From: Brevundimonas sp. UBA7664
Lineage (GTDB): Bacteria; Pseudomonadota; Alphaproteobacteria; Caulobacterales; Caulobacteraceae
DNA: 64,000 nt
Reading direction: 5' to 3'
Assembly (NCBI RefSeq): GCF_002483305.1
Contig: NZ_DLHQ01000050.1
Coordinates: 1-64,000 of the forward strand
Shown here: in pieces, positions 46,601 to 54,783 of the stretch
How positions within the stretch are numbered: the first letter of the stretch is position 1
Layout of the letters: every line of letters begins with the position of its first letter
Position numbers and translations under genes: made by a program
Notes under the pieces: model-generated
Seen by the model: only the letters and a program-made list of their open reading frames with translations
Told to the model about the DNA's origin: nothing
Databases searched by the model: none

Positions 46601-47664
46601 CAGTCGTCGTCCTCGTCCTCATAGCCCACCAGATGCAGCGCCCGCGCGGTGAGGCCGTTCAGTTCGGCCCAGCGCCGAAGGGCGTCGTCGCGGCCATGAG
46701 TGATCCACACCTCCCGCGGCGACAGCTCCTTCAGGGTGTCGGTCAGTTCGTCCCAGTCGGCGTGGTCCGACAGGACGAGAGGCAGCTCCACCCCCCGCTG
46801 CCGCGCCCGCGCGCGCACGCTCATCCAGCCCGAGGCGAAGGCCGTGACCGGATCGGGAAAGCGGCGGCTCCAGCGGTCGGCGAGGGCCGACGGCGGGGCG
46901 ATGATGATGCGTCCCGCGAAATCGGCCTTGGACCCGGTCGCCGGCGCCAGCGGTCCCAGCATGACGCCGAAATGCTCGTACAGCCGGTTCAACCGTTCGA
47001 GGGCGCCGTGGACATAGATGGTCTCGTCATAGCCCGCCTCGCGCAGCAGGCGGATCACCCGCTGCGCCTTGCCCAGGGCGTAGGCGCCGACCAGATGGGC
47101 GCGCTCGGGGAACTGCCGCACCGAATGCAGCAGCCGTCCGATCTCCTGGGTATCTGGCGGATGGCGGAACACCGGCAGGCCGAAGGTGGCTTCGGTGATG
47201 AAGACATCGCTGGGCACCGGCTCGAACGGGACGCAGGTCGGATCGCGGCGGCGCTTGTAGTCGCCCGAGGCCGTCACCGTCAGCCCGCCCTGCCGCACCG
47301 TCGCCTGGGCCGAGCCCAGCACATGGCCGGCCGGGGACAGGGTCACCTCGGCTCCGCCCACCATCAGCCGCTCGCCATAGGCCAGTGGTTGAACACTCGT
47401 GGCGAAGTCGCGGCCGTAGCGCTCGCCCATGATGGCGAGGGTTTCGGGCGTCGCCAGCACCGCGCCGTGGCCGGCGCGGGCATGGTCGGCATGGCCGTGG
47501 GTGATGACCGCACGGTCCACGGGGCGCGGGGGGTCGATGAAGAAAGCGCCCGCCGGACACCAGAGGCCGTCCGGTGTCGGCCGCAGAATCGCGCTCAGTT
47601 CCGGGGCGACGGCGGACTTCAGCGGTCGCCCCCGGTCATCCACACGACCTGTCCCGACAAGCAC
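46600..47664 (-). CDS. Ligase-associated MBL-fold DNA exonuclease
   Basis: This 354-residue metallo-beta-lactamase nuclease has H56-G-H58-A-D60-H61, PAGHVLGSAQ, SGDYKRRRDPT and a final SDHADWDEL with ITHGRDD, the pattern of the SNM1/exonuclease partner of bacterial ATP-dependent ligases. It probably trims DNA ends before ligation. The annotated GTG start is uncertain: family proteins usually begin near LRPTPDGLW (residue 27), and a GTG at 47643 is another choice. Confidence 0.9.
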   Translation of the reverse strand: MLVGTGRVDDRGRPLKSAVAPELSAILRPTPDGLWCPAGAFFIDPPRPVDRAVITHGHADHARAGHGAVLATPETLAIMGERYGRDFATSVQPLAYGERLMVGGAEVTLSPAGHVLGSAQATVRQGGLTVTASGDYKRRRDPTCVPFEPVPSDVFITEATFGLPVFRHPPDTQEIGRLLHSVRQFPERAHLVGAYALGKAQRVIRLLREAGYDETIYVHGALERLNRLYEHFGVMLGPLAPATGSKADFAGRIIIAPPSALADRWSRRFPDPVTAFASGWMSVRARARQRGVELPLVLSDHADWDELTDTLKELSPREVWITHGRDDALRRWAELNGLTARALHLVGYEDEDDD

Positions 47665-47753
47665 GGACCCATCGCCATCCTGATCATCACAACCTCCATC
47701 CGAAATTGATCAAGTCGATCAGGCCGCGTTCGGTTGCCTGGAGGCCCGACGGC

Positions 47754-50201
47754 TCAGCCGAGCCGATCCGCGATGCCCGAGAGGGTCTCCTTCAGCCCCG
47801 TCATCCGTTTGGCGGTCTGATCCTCGCCCGTCACCCGGATTTCCCCGGCGAGGGCCTCGATCTGGCGAGCGACCGCGGCGTCGCGGCCGTTCGCATCGAC
47901 CAACGGCGTCGCCAGGTCCAGCGCGCCGGTGATGCGGGCCATCATCTCGGCGGGCATGGCGTCATCGCGCGCCAGCTGGTCCAGATAGGCGCGGGCGACC
48001 ACGGGATGGGCGGGCCAGCTCACCGGGAACTGCTGCTGGGGGTTCACCGCGCCACCGACGTCGGCCATGGCCGCGGCGGCGATCTCGTTGGCGGTCAGAT
48101 GCTCGCTCGGCTCCAGCGTCAGCACGTCCAGGCCACGGGCGATCTCCGTGCCGTAGATGCGGCCATTGTACCAGTATACGGACCAGTAACCGCCCATGGT
48201 GCCGTGCTGCTCATTGATCGGTCCACGGTCGAAATAGGCGATCTCGCGGGGATTGGCCGAGTCGGTGAAGTCGCTGATCGACAATCCGCCCTGGTACCAG
48301 GCCTGGACGAACAGGTCGCGGCCGGGCACCGGGATCAGCGAACCGTTGTGGGCGACGCAGTTTTCCTTGTCCGTCTGGGCCGCCGGCAGCTTGTAGTAGC
48401 TGCGGAAGACCAGCTGGCCGTCGACGATGTCATAGATGGCGTTGGCGCCCCAGGTGCGGGGATCCTGGACCCGGCAGCGCGGACGTCCGCCGCCGCCCCA
48501 TTCGTCGGTGAAGATCACCTTGGTGCCGTCGTTGTTGAAGGTGGCGGAGTGCCAGTAGGCGAAGCCTGTGTCGGTCACCGCATCGAGCCGCCGCGGCTCG
48601 AGCGGGTTGGAGATGTCGAAGAGGATGCCGTTGCCCGAGCAGGCCCCGCCCGCGATGTTGCGCGACGGGAACAGGGTGATGTCGTGGCAGTGGTCGGTGC
48701 GACCTGTGGTCTGCGTCCCTTCACCGTGGTCGCCGCCCTGCCACAGGCCGGCGATCTGGCCGGTCTCGGCGTCGGCGAAGACCGTGGGGCTGTCGATGAT
48801 GCGCGACCGGGACGGGTCGGCCAGGGGGATCTCGATGACATCAACCCGGAACAGGGCCGTGCGCGGATCGCCCGGCGTGCCGACGACGCACCCGGCCAGT
48901 TCCTCTTCATCGCGGATGTTGGCGGTGCCGGAGTTGTAGACGACCAGGCGCCGTGCGTCTTGGGCCACCACCGAATGGGTGTGCGAGCCGCGGCAGGTCT
49001 GGACCTGCCCGACCTGGACGGGGCGGGTCCGGTCGCTGATGTCGAAGATCCGCAGGCCGCGGAACCGCTCGGGGTTCACCTGGCCGGTCACGCCCTGGCG
49101 GCCGCAGTCGACCCGGCCGCTGTTGGACTCGACCGACATCAGCAGCAGGTTGCCGACGATCGACACGTCGCCCTGACCGCCGGGGCAGACGATCGAACTG
49201 ATCAGTTCGGGCTCGGCGGCGTCGGTCAGCCGGTACAGGTTGACGCCGTGATAGTTGCCGACCGCCAGAAGGTCGCCGGCGAATGCCATGTCGGTGTTGG
49301 CGAAGCTGAGGAAGGGCGAGCGGCGGCCGAACTGGGACGCGGCGCTGTCGCGGGCGACCCCGTCGTCGGCGACCGTCGGAACCGCCGGGGGCAGGCCCTC
49401 GGGGTTGGCGGGATCGAAGAAGCCGGTCGGCTTGGGCAGGCTGGCGATGAGGGCCAGGTTGCTGGCCGCCTGACCTGCGTCGCGGAATCCGGCGGACAGG
49501 GTGCTGCGCGGATCGCCGGCCTGCTGGCGCGACAGGGCCGTCATGCGGTCGATCTCGGCCTGCTGTTCGTTGGTCACGTCGTTGGCGAAGCGGAACAGCA
49601 CCGGATCGTAGGCGGAGCCGGAGCGCGCGAACAGGTCGGCGACCATCTTCACCGCCCCCTCGTGGTGGGCGATCATCAGCCGGAGGAACTGCTGGTCGAA
49701 GTCGGGGCCGCTGGCGGCGGCAAGCGCGGCCATCTGTTCCGCCGTGGCCATGCCCGGCATGCCGGCATGGGCCGCGCCGTGCTGGCTGTGATCCATTCCC
49801 GCCATGCCGGCGTGGCCGGCGGCGGCGGCCGGCGCTTCTTGGCCGCGCTCGCGCAGCCAGCCCTGCATGAATTCGATCTCGTCGGCCTGGGACGCATTGA
49901 TACGGCCGGAGATGTCGCGGATCGCCTGGGTGTTGGTCCGCCCGGCGACGAGCGCGGCCATCTCGACGGCCTGGGCATGGTGAAGGATCATGTCCTGCAT
50001 GAATTTCACGTCGTCGGCGGAATAGCGGTTGTCGGCGATGCGCGAGGCTTCCTCGCCGCTCAGGGCGCGGGCGGCCTGGCCCGGCGCGCCGGGCTGCACG
50101 ATCGGGGCGTCCTGCGCGAAGGCGCCGGTGGCGCAGAGCAAGACGCCAGCGGCGACGGAGGAGCCCAGAAGCTTGCGAATGGACGGCGCGGATCGATGCA
50201 T
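47754..50201 (-). CDS. Secreted DUF305 plus LVIVD beta-propeller protein
   Basis: This 815-residue exported protein has a signal peptide (cleavage near AFAQ, residue 30). A DUF305 domain (about 60-222) carries the HH pairs at 74-75 and 179-180, and between them lies a Met/His-rich stretch (about 130-151, with MDHSQHG) like copper-binding segments of Cop proteins. Residues about 290-760 form an LVIVD-type repeat propeller with many cysteines. Start ATG 50201 has GGAG nearby; an ATG 15 bases upstream lacks a ribosome site. Function is unknown; metal binding in the periplasm is a reasonable guess. Confidence 0.85.
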   Translation of the reverse strand: MHRSAPSIRKLLGSSVAAGVLLCATGAFAQDAPIVQPGAPGQAARALSGEEASRIADNRYSADDVKFMQDMILHHAQAVEMAALVAGRTNTQAIRDISGRINASQADEIEFMQGWLRERGQEAPAAAAGHAGMAGMDHSQHGAAHAGMPGMATAEQMAALAAASGPDFDQQFLRLMIAHHEGAVKMVADLFARSGSAYDPVLFRFANDVTNEQQAEIDRMTALSRQQAGDPRSTLSAGFRDAGQAASNLALIASLPKPTGFFDPANPEGLPPAVPTVADDGVARDSAASQFGRRSPFLSFANTDMAFAGDLLAVGNYHGVNLYRLTDAAEPELISSIVCPGGQGDVSIVGNLLLMSVESNSGRVDCGRQGVTGQVNPERFRGLRIFDISDRTRPVQVGQVQTCRGSHTHSVVAQDARRLVVYNSGTANIRDEEELAGCVVGTPGDPRTALFRVDVIEIPLADPSRSRIIDSPTVFADAETGQIAGLWQGGDHGEGTQTTGRTDHCHDITLFPSRNIAGGACSGNGILFDISNPLEPRRLDAVTDTGFAYWHSATFNNDGTKVIFTDEWGGGGRPRCRVQDPRTWGANAIYDIVDGQLVFRSYYKLPAAQTDKENCVAHNGSLIPVPGRDLFVQAWYQGGLSISDFTDSANPREIAYFDRGPINEQHGTMGGYWSVYWYNGRIYGTEIARGLDVLTLEPSEHLTANEIAAAAMADVGGAVNPQQQFPVSWPAHPVVARAYLDQLARDDAMPAEMMARITGALDLATPLVDANGRDAAVARQIEALAGEIRVTGEDQTAKRMTGLKETLSGIADRLG

Positions 50202-50290
50202 CGGCTTGATCTCCATTTTACGAACGTGCGTCAGGGCTAGCATGGGATTTCCGACGGCACCAACCGTGGCGTCTCTCCCCGGCCCCGGGA

Positions 50291-51922
50291 CTAGCCGGCC
50301 ACGCGCCTGAGCACCACGCCGGCCATCGGCGGCAGCGCGCCCCGGGGCGGCGTTGCCAGATTGACCGCCTCGACGACCTGCATGCCTTCTGGCGGCGACC
50401 ACGGCGCGGGCTCGTGACCGAGGTTGAAGACACAGACCAGCCGTTCGTCGTCGGACACCCGTTCGAAGCAGAGAATGTCCCCGTCCGACTCCAGCATGTG
50501 CATCTCGCCCCGGACGAGGGCGGGGTGCGATTTTCTCAGGGCGACCAAACGACGGGTGACGTGGAGCATGGCGTGCGGATCCGCCTCCTGCCGATCCACG
50601 GCGAGGTCGACGTGGCGCGGGTCGAGCGGGAGCCAGGGTTCGACGGTCGAGAAGCCGGCCCAGGGCTGGTCGGCGCGCCACGGAATGGGCGTGCGCGCGC
50701 CGTCGCGGCCGAGGGTCCGGGGCCAGTTGGCGATGGCCTCTGGATCGACCAGCCGGTCGAAGGGAACCTCGCCCTGGGGCAGGGCCAGCTCCTCGCCCTG
50801 ATAGATGAAGACGTTGCCGCGCAGGGTCATGAGCAGGAGCATGGCCATCCGGGCCATGGCGTTGAGGTCGCGACCACCGGCCCAGCGCGAAATGGCTCGC
50901 GGCGCATCGTGGTTCGAGAAGGTCCAGGACGGCCAGCCCTGTCCGTCACGCCCGTGCCAGGCCTCGGCGCCCATGCGGACCAGCTGCCGCTCCAGCGTCG
51001 GGGCGTAGAGGTAGAGGAAGCCGTAGGCGCTGTTCAGATGGCCCTCGCCGCGGGTGAAGGCCTGCATCTCGCGCTCGGCATGGTCGCCCGCCACCTCGGC
51101 GACGCTGAAGCGACCGCCATAGCTGTCGGTGAGGGCGCGGATACGGGCGAGGAAGTCGACAATGCCCGGCTGGGACTGGTTGTGCACCTTGTCCTGGAAG
51201 TCGAACGGCCGGGTCCGCGGTCCGCCGGGCGGCAGCGGCGGATTGTCGGTCAGCTTCGGGTCATGCATCGAAAAGTTGATGGCGTCGAAGCGGAAGCCGT
51301 CGACGCCGCGGTCCAGCCAGAAGCGCGCGACCTCCAGCAGGGAGTCCTGGACCGCTGGATTGTGCAGGTTCAGCTGCGGCTGCTCCGGCAGGAAATTGTG
51401 CATGTAATACTGACCCCGCCGCGCGTCCCAGGTCCAGGCCGGCCCGCCGAAGACCGACTGCCAGTTGGAGGGCGGCGAGCCGTCGGGTTTGGCGTCGGCC
51501 CATACGTACCAGTCCGCTTTCGGCCCCGAGCGGGACTGGCGGCTTTCCGCGAACCAGACATGCTTGTCGGAGGTGTGGGCGAAGACCAGATCGGTGATGA
51601 TCTTCAGGCCGAGCTGATGGGCGCGGGCGATCAGGCGGTCGAAATCGGCCAGGGTCCCGAAGACCGGATCGACGTCGCAATAGTCGGCAACGTCATAGCC
51701 GAAATCCTTCATCGGCGAGGTGAAGAAGGGGCTCAACCAGACTCCGTCCACGCCCAGCGAGGCGATGTGATCGAGGTGGGCGGTGACGCCGGGCAGGTCG
51801 CCGACGCCGTCGCCGTTCGTGTCGGCGAAGCTGCGCGGATAGACCTGATAGATCACGGCCCCACGCCACCATTCTGCGGTGGCGGCAGGGGCGGGCGGGC
51901 GGTCGGATGAGCGGGGGGTCAC
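50291..51922 (-). CDS. GH13 alpha-glucosidase (GH13_23-like)
   Basis: This 543-residue alpha-amylase-family enzyme has the (beta/alpha)8 core with nucleophile D213 (DGFRFDAINF), acid/base E276 (FSVAEVAGD) and stabiliser D339 (FSNHDAPR). The stretch KADWYVWADAKPDG and region HTSDKHVWF resemble Xanthomonas XgtA-type alpha-glucosidases with transglucosylation activity. There is no signal peptide, so it acts in the cytoplasm on imported maltose-like sugars. It starts with GTG at 51922, with GAAGG 7 bases upstream. Confidence 0.92.
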   Translation of the reverse strand: MTPRSSDRPPAPAATAEWWRGAVIYQVYPRSFADTNGDGVGDLPGVTAHLDHIASLGVDGVWLSPFFTSPMKDFGYDVADYCDVDPVFGTLADFDRLIARAHQLGLKIITDLVFAHTSDKHVWFAESRQSRSGPKADWYVWADAKPDGSPPSNWQSVFGGPAWTWDARRGQYYMHNFLPEQPQLNLHNPAVQDSLLEVARFWLDRGVDGFRFDAINFSMHDPKLTDNPPLPPGGPRTRPFDFQDKVHNQSQPGIVDFLARIRALTDSYGGRFSVAEVAGDHAEREMQAFTRGEGHLNSAYGFLYLYAPTLERQLVRMGAEAWHGRDGQGWPSWTFSNHDAPRAISRWAGGRDLNAMARMAMLLLMTLRGNVFIYQGEELALPQGEVPFDRLVDPEAIANWPRTLGRDGARTPIPWRADQPWAGFSTVEPWLPLDPRHVDLAVDRQEADPHAMLHVTRRLVALRKSHPALVRGEMHMLESDGDILCFERVSDDERLVCVFNLGHEPAPWSPPEGMQVVEAVNLATPPRGALPPMAGVVLRRVAG

Positions 51923-52056
51923 GCCGGGCCTTCATCGGGTTGATGGGTCACCCACTGTTGAACACCACCTGCGCCGCGGCGTCACCCACCGGCGTCGGCC
52001 CAACCGCTCAATCCGGGCGCTACTGCACCAGCGCCTCGATCAGATCGCCCATGCGG

Positions 52057-52698
52057 TCAGGTTTCGCTGACCCTGGCGGCCTTGATCCCTGCACGATTTG
52101 CTCGATCCCTCAGAACGTCCAGAACCCGGGCGAAGGCGAGGTCCCTGGAACGCAGCAGGACGAGCAGGTGGTAGATGAGATCCGCCGCCTCCTCCGTCAG
52201 CTCCGCCACATCCCCGGCCGCGCCTGCGAGGGCGACTTCCACGCCCTCCTCCCCCACCTTCTGGGCGGCGCGCTTCGGGCCTTGCGCCAGCAGGCGGGCG
52301 GTCCAGCTTTCAGCCGGGTCCGCGGCGGCGCGTTCGGCGATGGTCGCCTCCAGCCGGGCGAGTCGACCGAGACCCGGCGCATCCTCCTCGCCGAAACAGC
52401 TGATGCGGTTCAGGTGGCAGGCGTTGCCGACGGGACGGACCTTCAGGACCAGCGCATCGGCGTCGCAGTCGGGGGTGATCGATACGACGTGAAGCCGGTC
52501 GCCCGAGGTCTCGCCCTTGCGCCAGCGGCGGCCGCGCGAGCGGGAGAAGAAGGTGGCTTCACCGGAGGCGATCGTCTCGTCGAGGGCGGCGCGATCCATA
52601 TAGGCCAGGGTCAGGACCTGCAGGGTGCCGGCGTCCTGGACGACGACGGGGATCAGGCCCTGGCCCTTGGCGAAGTCGAGTTGGTCGGAATCGATCAC
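52057..52698 (-). CDS. hisI: Bifunctional phosphoribosyl-AMP cyclohydrolase / phosphoribosyl-ATP pyrophosphatase (HisIE)
   Basis: This 213-residue fusion does steps 2 and 3 of histidine synthesis. The HisI half (1-115) has the metal motif PDCDADA and zinc cysteines in ACHLNRISCF. The HisE half (about 120-205) has KVGEEGVEVALA and EEAADLIYHLLVLL. It is the last gene of the his operon and its ATG overlaps hisF. The 134 bases downstream hold no clear gene. Confidence 0.95.
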   Translation of the reverse strand: MIDSDQLDFAKGQGLIPVVVQDAGTLQVLTLAYMDRAALDETIASGEATFFSRSRGRRWRKGETSGDRLHVVSITPDCDADALVLKVRPVGNACHLNRISCFGEEDAPGLGRLARLEATIAERAAADPAESWTARLLAQGPKRAAQKVGEEGVEVALAGAAGDVAELTEEAADLIYHLLVLLRSRDLAFARVLDVLRDRANRAGIKAARVSET

Positions 52699-53462
52699 AG
52701 TCTCATTTCCTGTCCGGCGTCCGAAAGGAACGCCTTGAGATCGGGAATGGCCAGGGCCCCGGTGTGGAAGACGCTGGCGGCGAGGGCGCCGGAGACGTCG
52801 GCCTGTTCGAACACATCGCGGAAATGCGAGGCCGCGCCGGCGCCGCCCGAGGCGACCAGCGGGATGGTCAGACGGGCGCGGGCGGCGGCGAGCTGGGCGA
52901 TGTCATAGCCGCGACGGACGCCGTCCTCGTCCATGCAGTTGAGCACGACCTCGCCGGCGCCGAGGGCCTGGGCCTCGACGATCCAATCAAGGGTGCGGCG
53001 GCCGGCCCCGCGGCTGGCGGTCGGGTCGCCGGTGTACTGGTGCACCAGCCAGTCGTCTCCGGCGCGTTTGGAGTCGACGCCGACGACCACGCACTGGCTG
53101 CCGAGGCGTTCGGCCATTTCGCCGATCAGGTCCGGGCGTTCGAGGGCGGGGGAGTTGATCGAGACCTTGTCGGCGCCGTGGTCGAGGCAGCGGGCGGCCT
53201 GATCGACCGAGCGGATGCCGCCGGCGACGCTGAAGGGGATGTCGAGCAGGCGGGCGATGTTACGGACCCAGCCGTAGTCGAGCGTGCGGCCCTCGGGGCT
53301 GGCGGTGATGTCATAGAAGACTAGTTCATCCGCGCCCTGATCGCGGTAACGGGCGGCGAGCTCGGCGGCGTCGCCCATGTCCGCGTGGCCCTGGAAGCGG
53401 ACGCCCTTGACCACCCGGCCGTCCTTGACGTCGAGACAGGGGATGATGCGGCGGGCCGTCAT
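52695..53462 (-). CDS. hisF: Imidazole glycerol phosphate synthase cyclase subunit (HisF)
   Basis: This 255-residue TIM barrel makes imidazole-glycerol phosphate and AICAR using ammonia from HisH. It has RIIPCLDVKDGRVVKG with the catalytic Asp, the second Asp in VVVGVDSKR, and the phosphate sites VAGGIRS and ASGGAGA. Start ATG 53462 overlaps the hisA stop. All key residues are present. Confidence 0.97.
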   Translation of the reverse strand: MTARRIIPCLDVKDGRVVKGVRFQGHADMGDAAELAARYRDQGADELVFYDITASPEGRTLDYGWVRNIARLLDIPFSVAGGIRSVDQAARCLDHGADKVSINSPALERPDLIGEMAERLGSQCVVVGVDSKRAGDDWLVHQYTGDPTASRGAGRRTLDWIVEAQALGAGEVVLNCMDEDGVRRGYDIAQLAAARARLTIPLVASGGAGAASHFRDVFEQADVSGALAASVFHTGALAIPDLKAFLSDAGQEMRL

Positions 53463-54184
53463 GCCGCGAGCGCTTCTTCGAGCGTAAAGCGGTTCTCGTA
53501 GAGGGCGCGGCCGACAATGGCTCCGTCGCAGCCGAGGGCGGCGGCGGCGGTCAGGTCGGCGACCGTGGCCACACCGCCGGAGGCCTGGACCTTCAGATCG
53601 GGACGGCGGCGGATGATCTCGCCCAGCAGGTCGAGGTTGGGGCCGGTCAGCGCGCCGTCGCGGCCGACGTCGGTGACCAGCAGGTGGCGCGCGAGGGTGG
53701 GCGGATAACGGTCCAGGGCGGTCCACAGATCGACCCCCGCCGCCTCGGTCCAGCCCTTGAGGGCCGGGACCCAGCGGTCGCCGTCGGCCTTGACGTCGAT
53801 GGCCAGGGTGATGCGATCCGGACCGAACCGGCGCAGCCAGTCGGCCACGGTCTCCGGCTGTGACACAGCGAGAGATCCGACCACGACCCGGGCGACACCG
53901 GCGTCGATCAGGGCGGCGACATCGTCGGCGGAGCGGACCCCGCCGCCGGACTGGATGCGGATGTCGATGGCGCGGGCGAGGTCGCCGATGAGGGCGTGCT
54001 GGACCGCGCGCCCGGCTTCGGCGCCGTCGAGGTCGACGATGTGGGCCCAGGTCGCGCCGGCGGCCGCGAAGGCGGCGAGGCGGGCGGCGGGCTGGTCATC
54101 GTAGCGGGTGACGGCGTCGAACCGGCCGTGCATCAGCCGCACGCAGATCCCGTCTTTCAGGTCGATGGCGGGATAGACGATCAC
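53459..54184 (-). CDS. hisA: ProFAR isomerase (HisA)
   Basis: This 241-residue TIM barrel isomerises ProFAR to PRFAR. It has YPAIDLKDGICVRL with the catalytic Asp, QSGGGVRS, the second catalytic Asp in LVTDVGRDGALTGPN, and QASGGVAT. It starts with GTG at 54184 overlapping the hisH stop (GTGA). Confidence 0.97.
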   Translation of the reverse strand: MIVYPAIDLKDGICVRLMHGRFDAVTRYDDQPAARLAAFAAAGATWAHIVDLDGAEAGRAVQHALIGDLARAIDIRIQSGGGVRSADDVAALIDAGVARVVVGSLAVSQPETVADWLRRFGPDRITLAIDVKADGDRWVPALKGWTEAAGVDLWTALDRYPPTLARHLLVTDVGRDGALTGPNLDLLGEIIRRRPDLKVQASGGVATVADLTAAAALGCDGAIVGRALYENRFTLEEALAA

Positions 54185-54783
54185 GCGGGAAGCTCCAGGA
54201 AATTGCGCAGGATGCGGGCGCCGGCGGCGGCGGAGCGCTCGGGGTGAAACTGGCAGCCCCAGCGGTTGGCGCTGCGGACCATGGCGGGCACCGGGCCGCC
54301 GTAGTCGGCGCGGGCAAGGGTCGCCGAGCCGTCCGGGCAGACGAAGCCGTGGACGAAATAGGCGTATGCGCCGTCTTCGATCCCTTCGAGCAGGGGATCG
54401 CCCCGATCGGCCGTCAGGCGCGACCAGCCCATGTGCGGCACGGTCAGGCCCTTGCCGGGCTCCAGCCGACGGACGGCGCCGGGGATCAGGCCGAGCAGGG
54501 GGATGGGCTCGCCCTCCTCGCTGGTCTCGAACAACAGCTGCTGGCCGAGGCAGACGCCGAGCAGGGGACGCGGGAAGGCGCGGATCGGTTCGACGAGGCC
54601 GAGCGCGGTCAGCCGGGCCATGGCGTAGGCGGCCGCGCCCACGCCCGGCAGGATCAGCCGTTCGGCTTCCGTGACCGCCAGAGGGTCGTCGGTCAGGCGG
54701 ACGATCGCGCCCAGCCGCTCCAGGGCGAACCGGACCGAGGCGGTGTTGCCGGCGCCGTAGGCGAGGACGGTGACCTCGGTCAC
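54181..54783 (-). CDS. hisH: Imidazole glycerol phosphate synthase glutaminase subunit (HisH)
   Basis: This 200-residue class I glutamine amidotransferase supplies ammonia to HisF. The nucleophile Cys is in LLGVCLGQQLLF, and the His-Glu pair in CQFHPERS. The PHMGWSRL segment is typical of HisH. It overlaps hisB upstream and hisA downstream. Confidence 0.97.
   Translation of the reverse strand: MTEVTVLAYGAGNTASVRFALERLGAIVRLTDDPLAVTEAERLILPGVGAAAYAMARLTALGLVEPIRAFPRPLLGVCLGQQLLFETSEEGEPIPLLGLIPGAVRRLEPGKGLTVPHMGWSRLTADRGDPLLEGIEDGAYAYFVHGFVCPDGSATLARADYGGPVPAMVRSANRWGCQFHPERSAAAGARILRNFLELPA

Noticed and set aside
47706..47722. TTGATCAAGTCGATCA sequence near the exonuclease gene start
   Set aside because: It has overlapping GATC-type repeats but not the TTGAT-N4-ATCAA spacing, so it is not counted as a FixK box.
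47574..50240. 888-residue plus-strand open frame opposite the DUF305 protein
   Set aside because: Antisense to a gene with a clear signal peptide and domain; no motif in the long frame.
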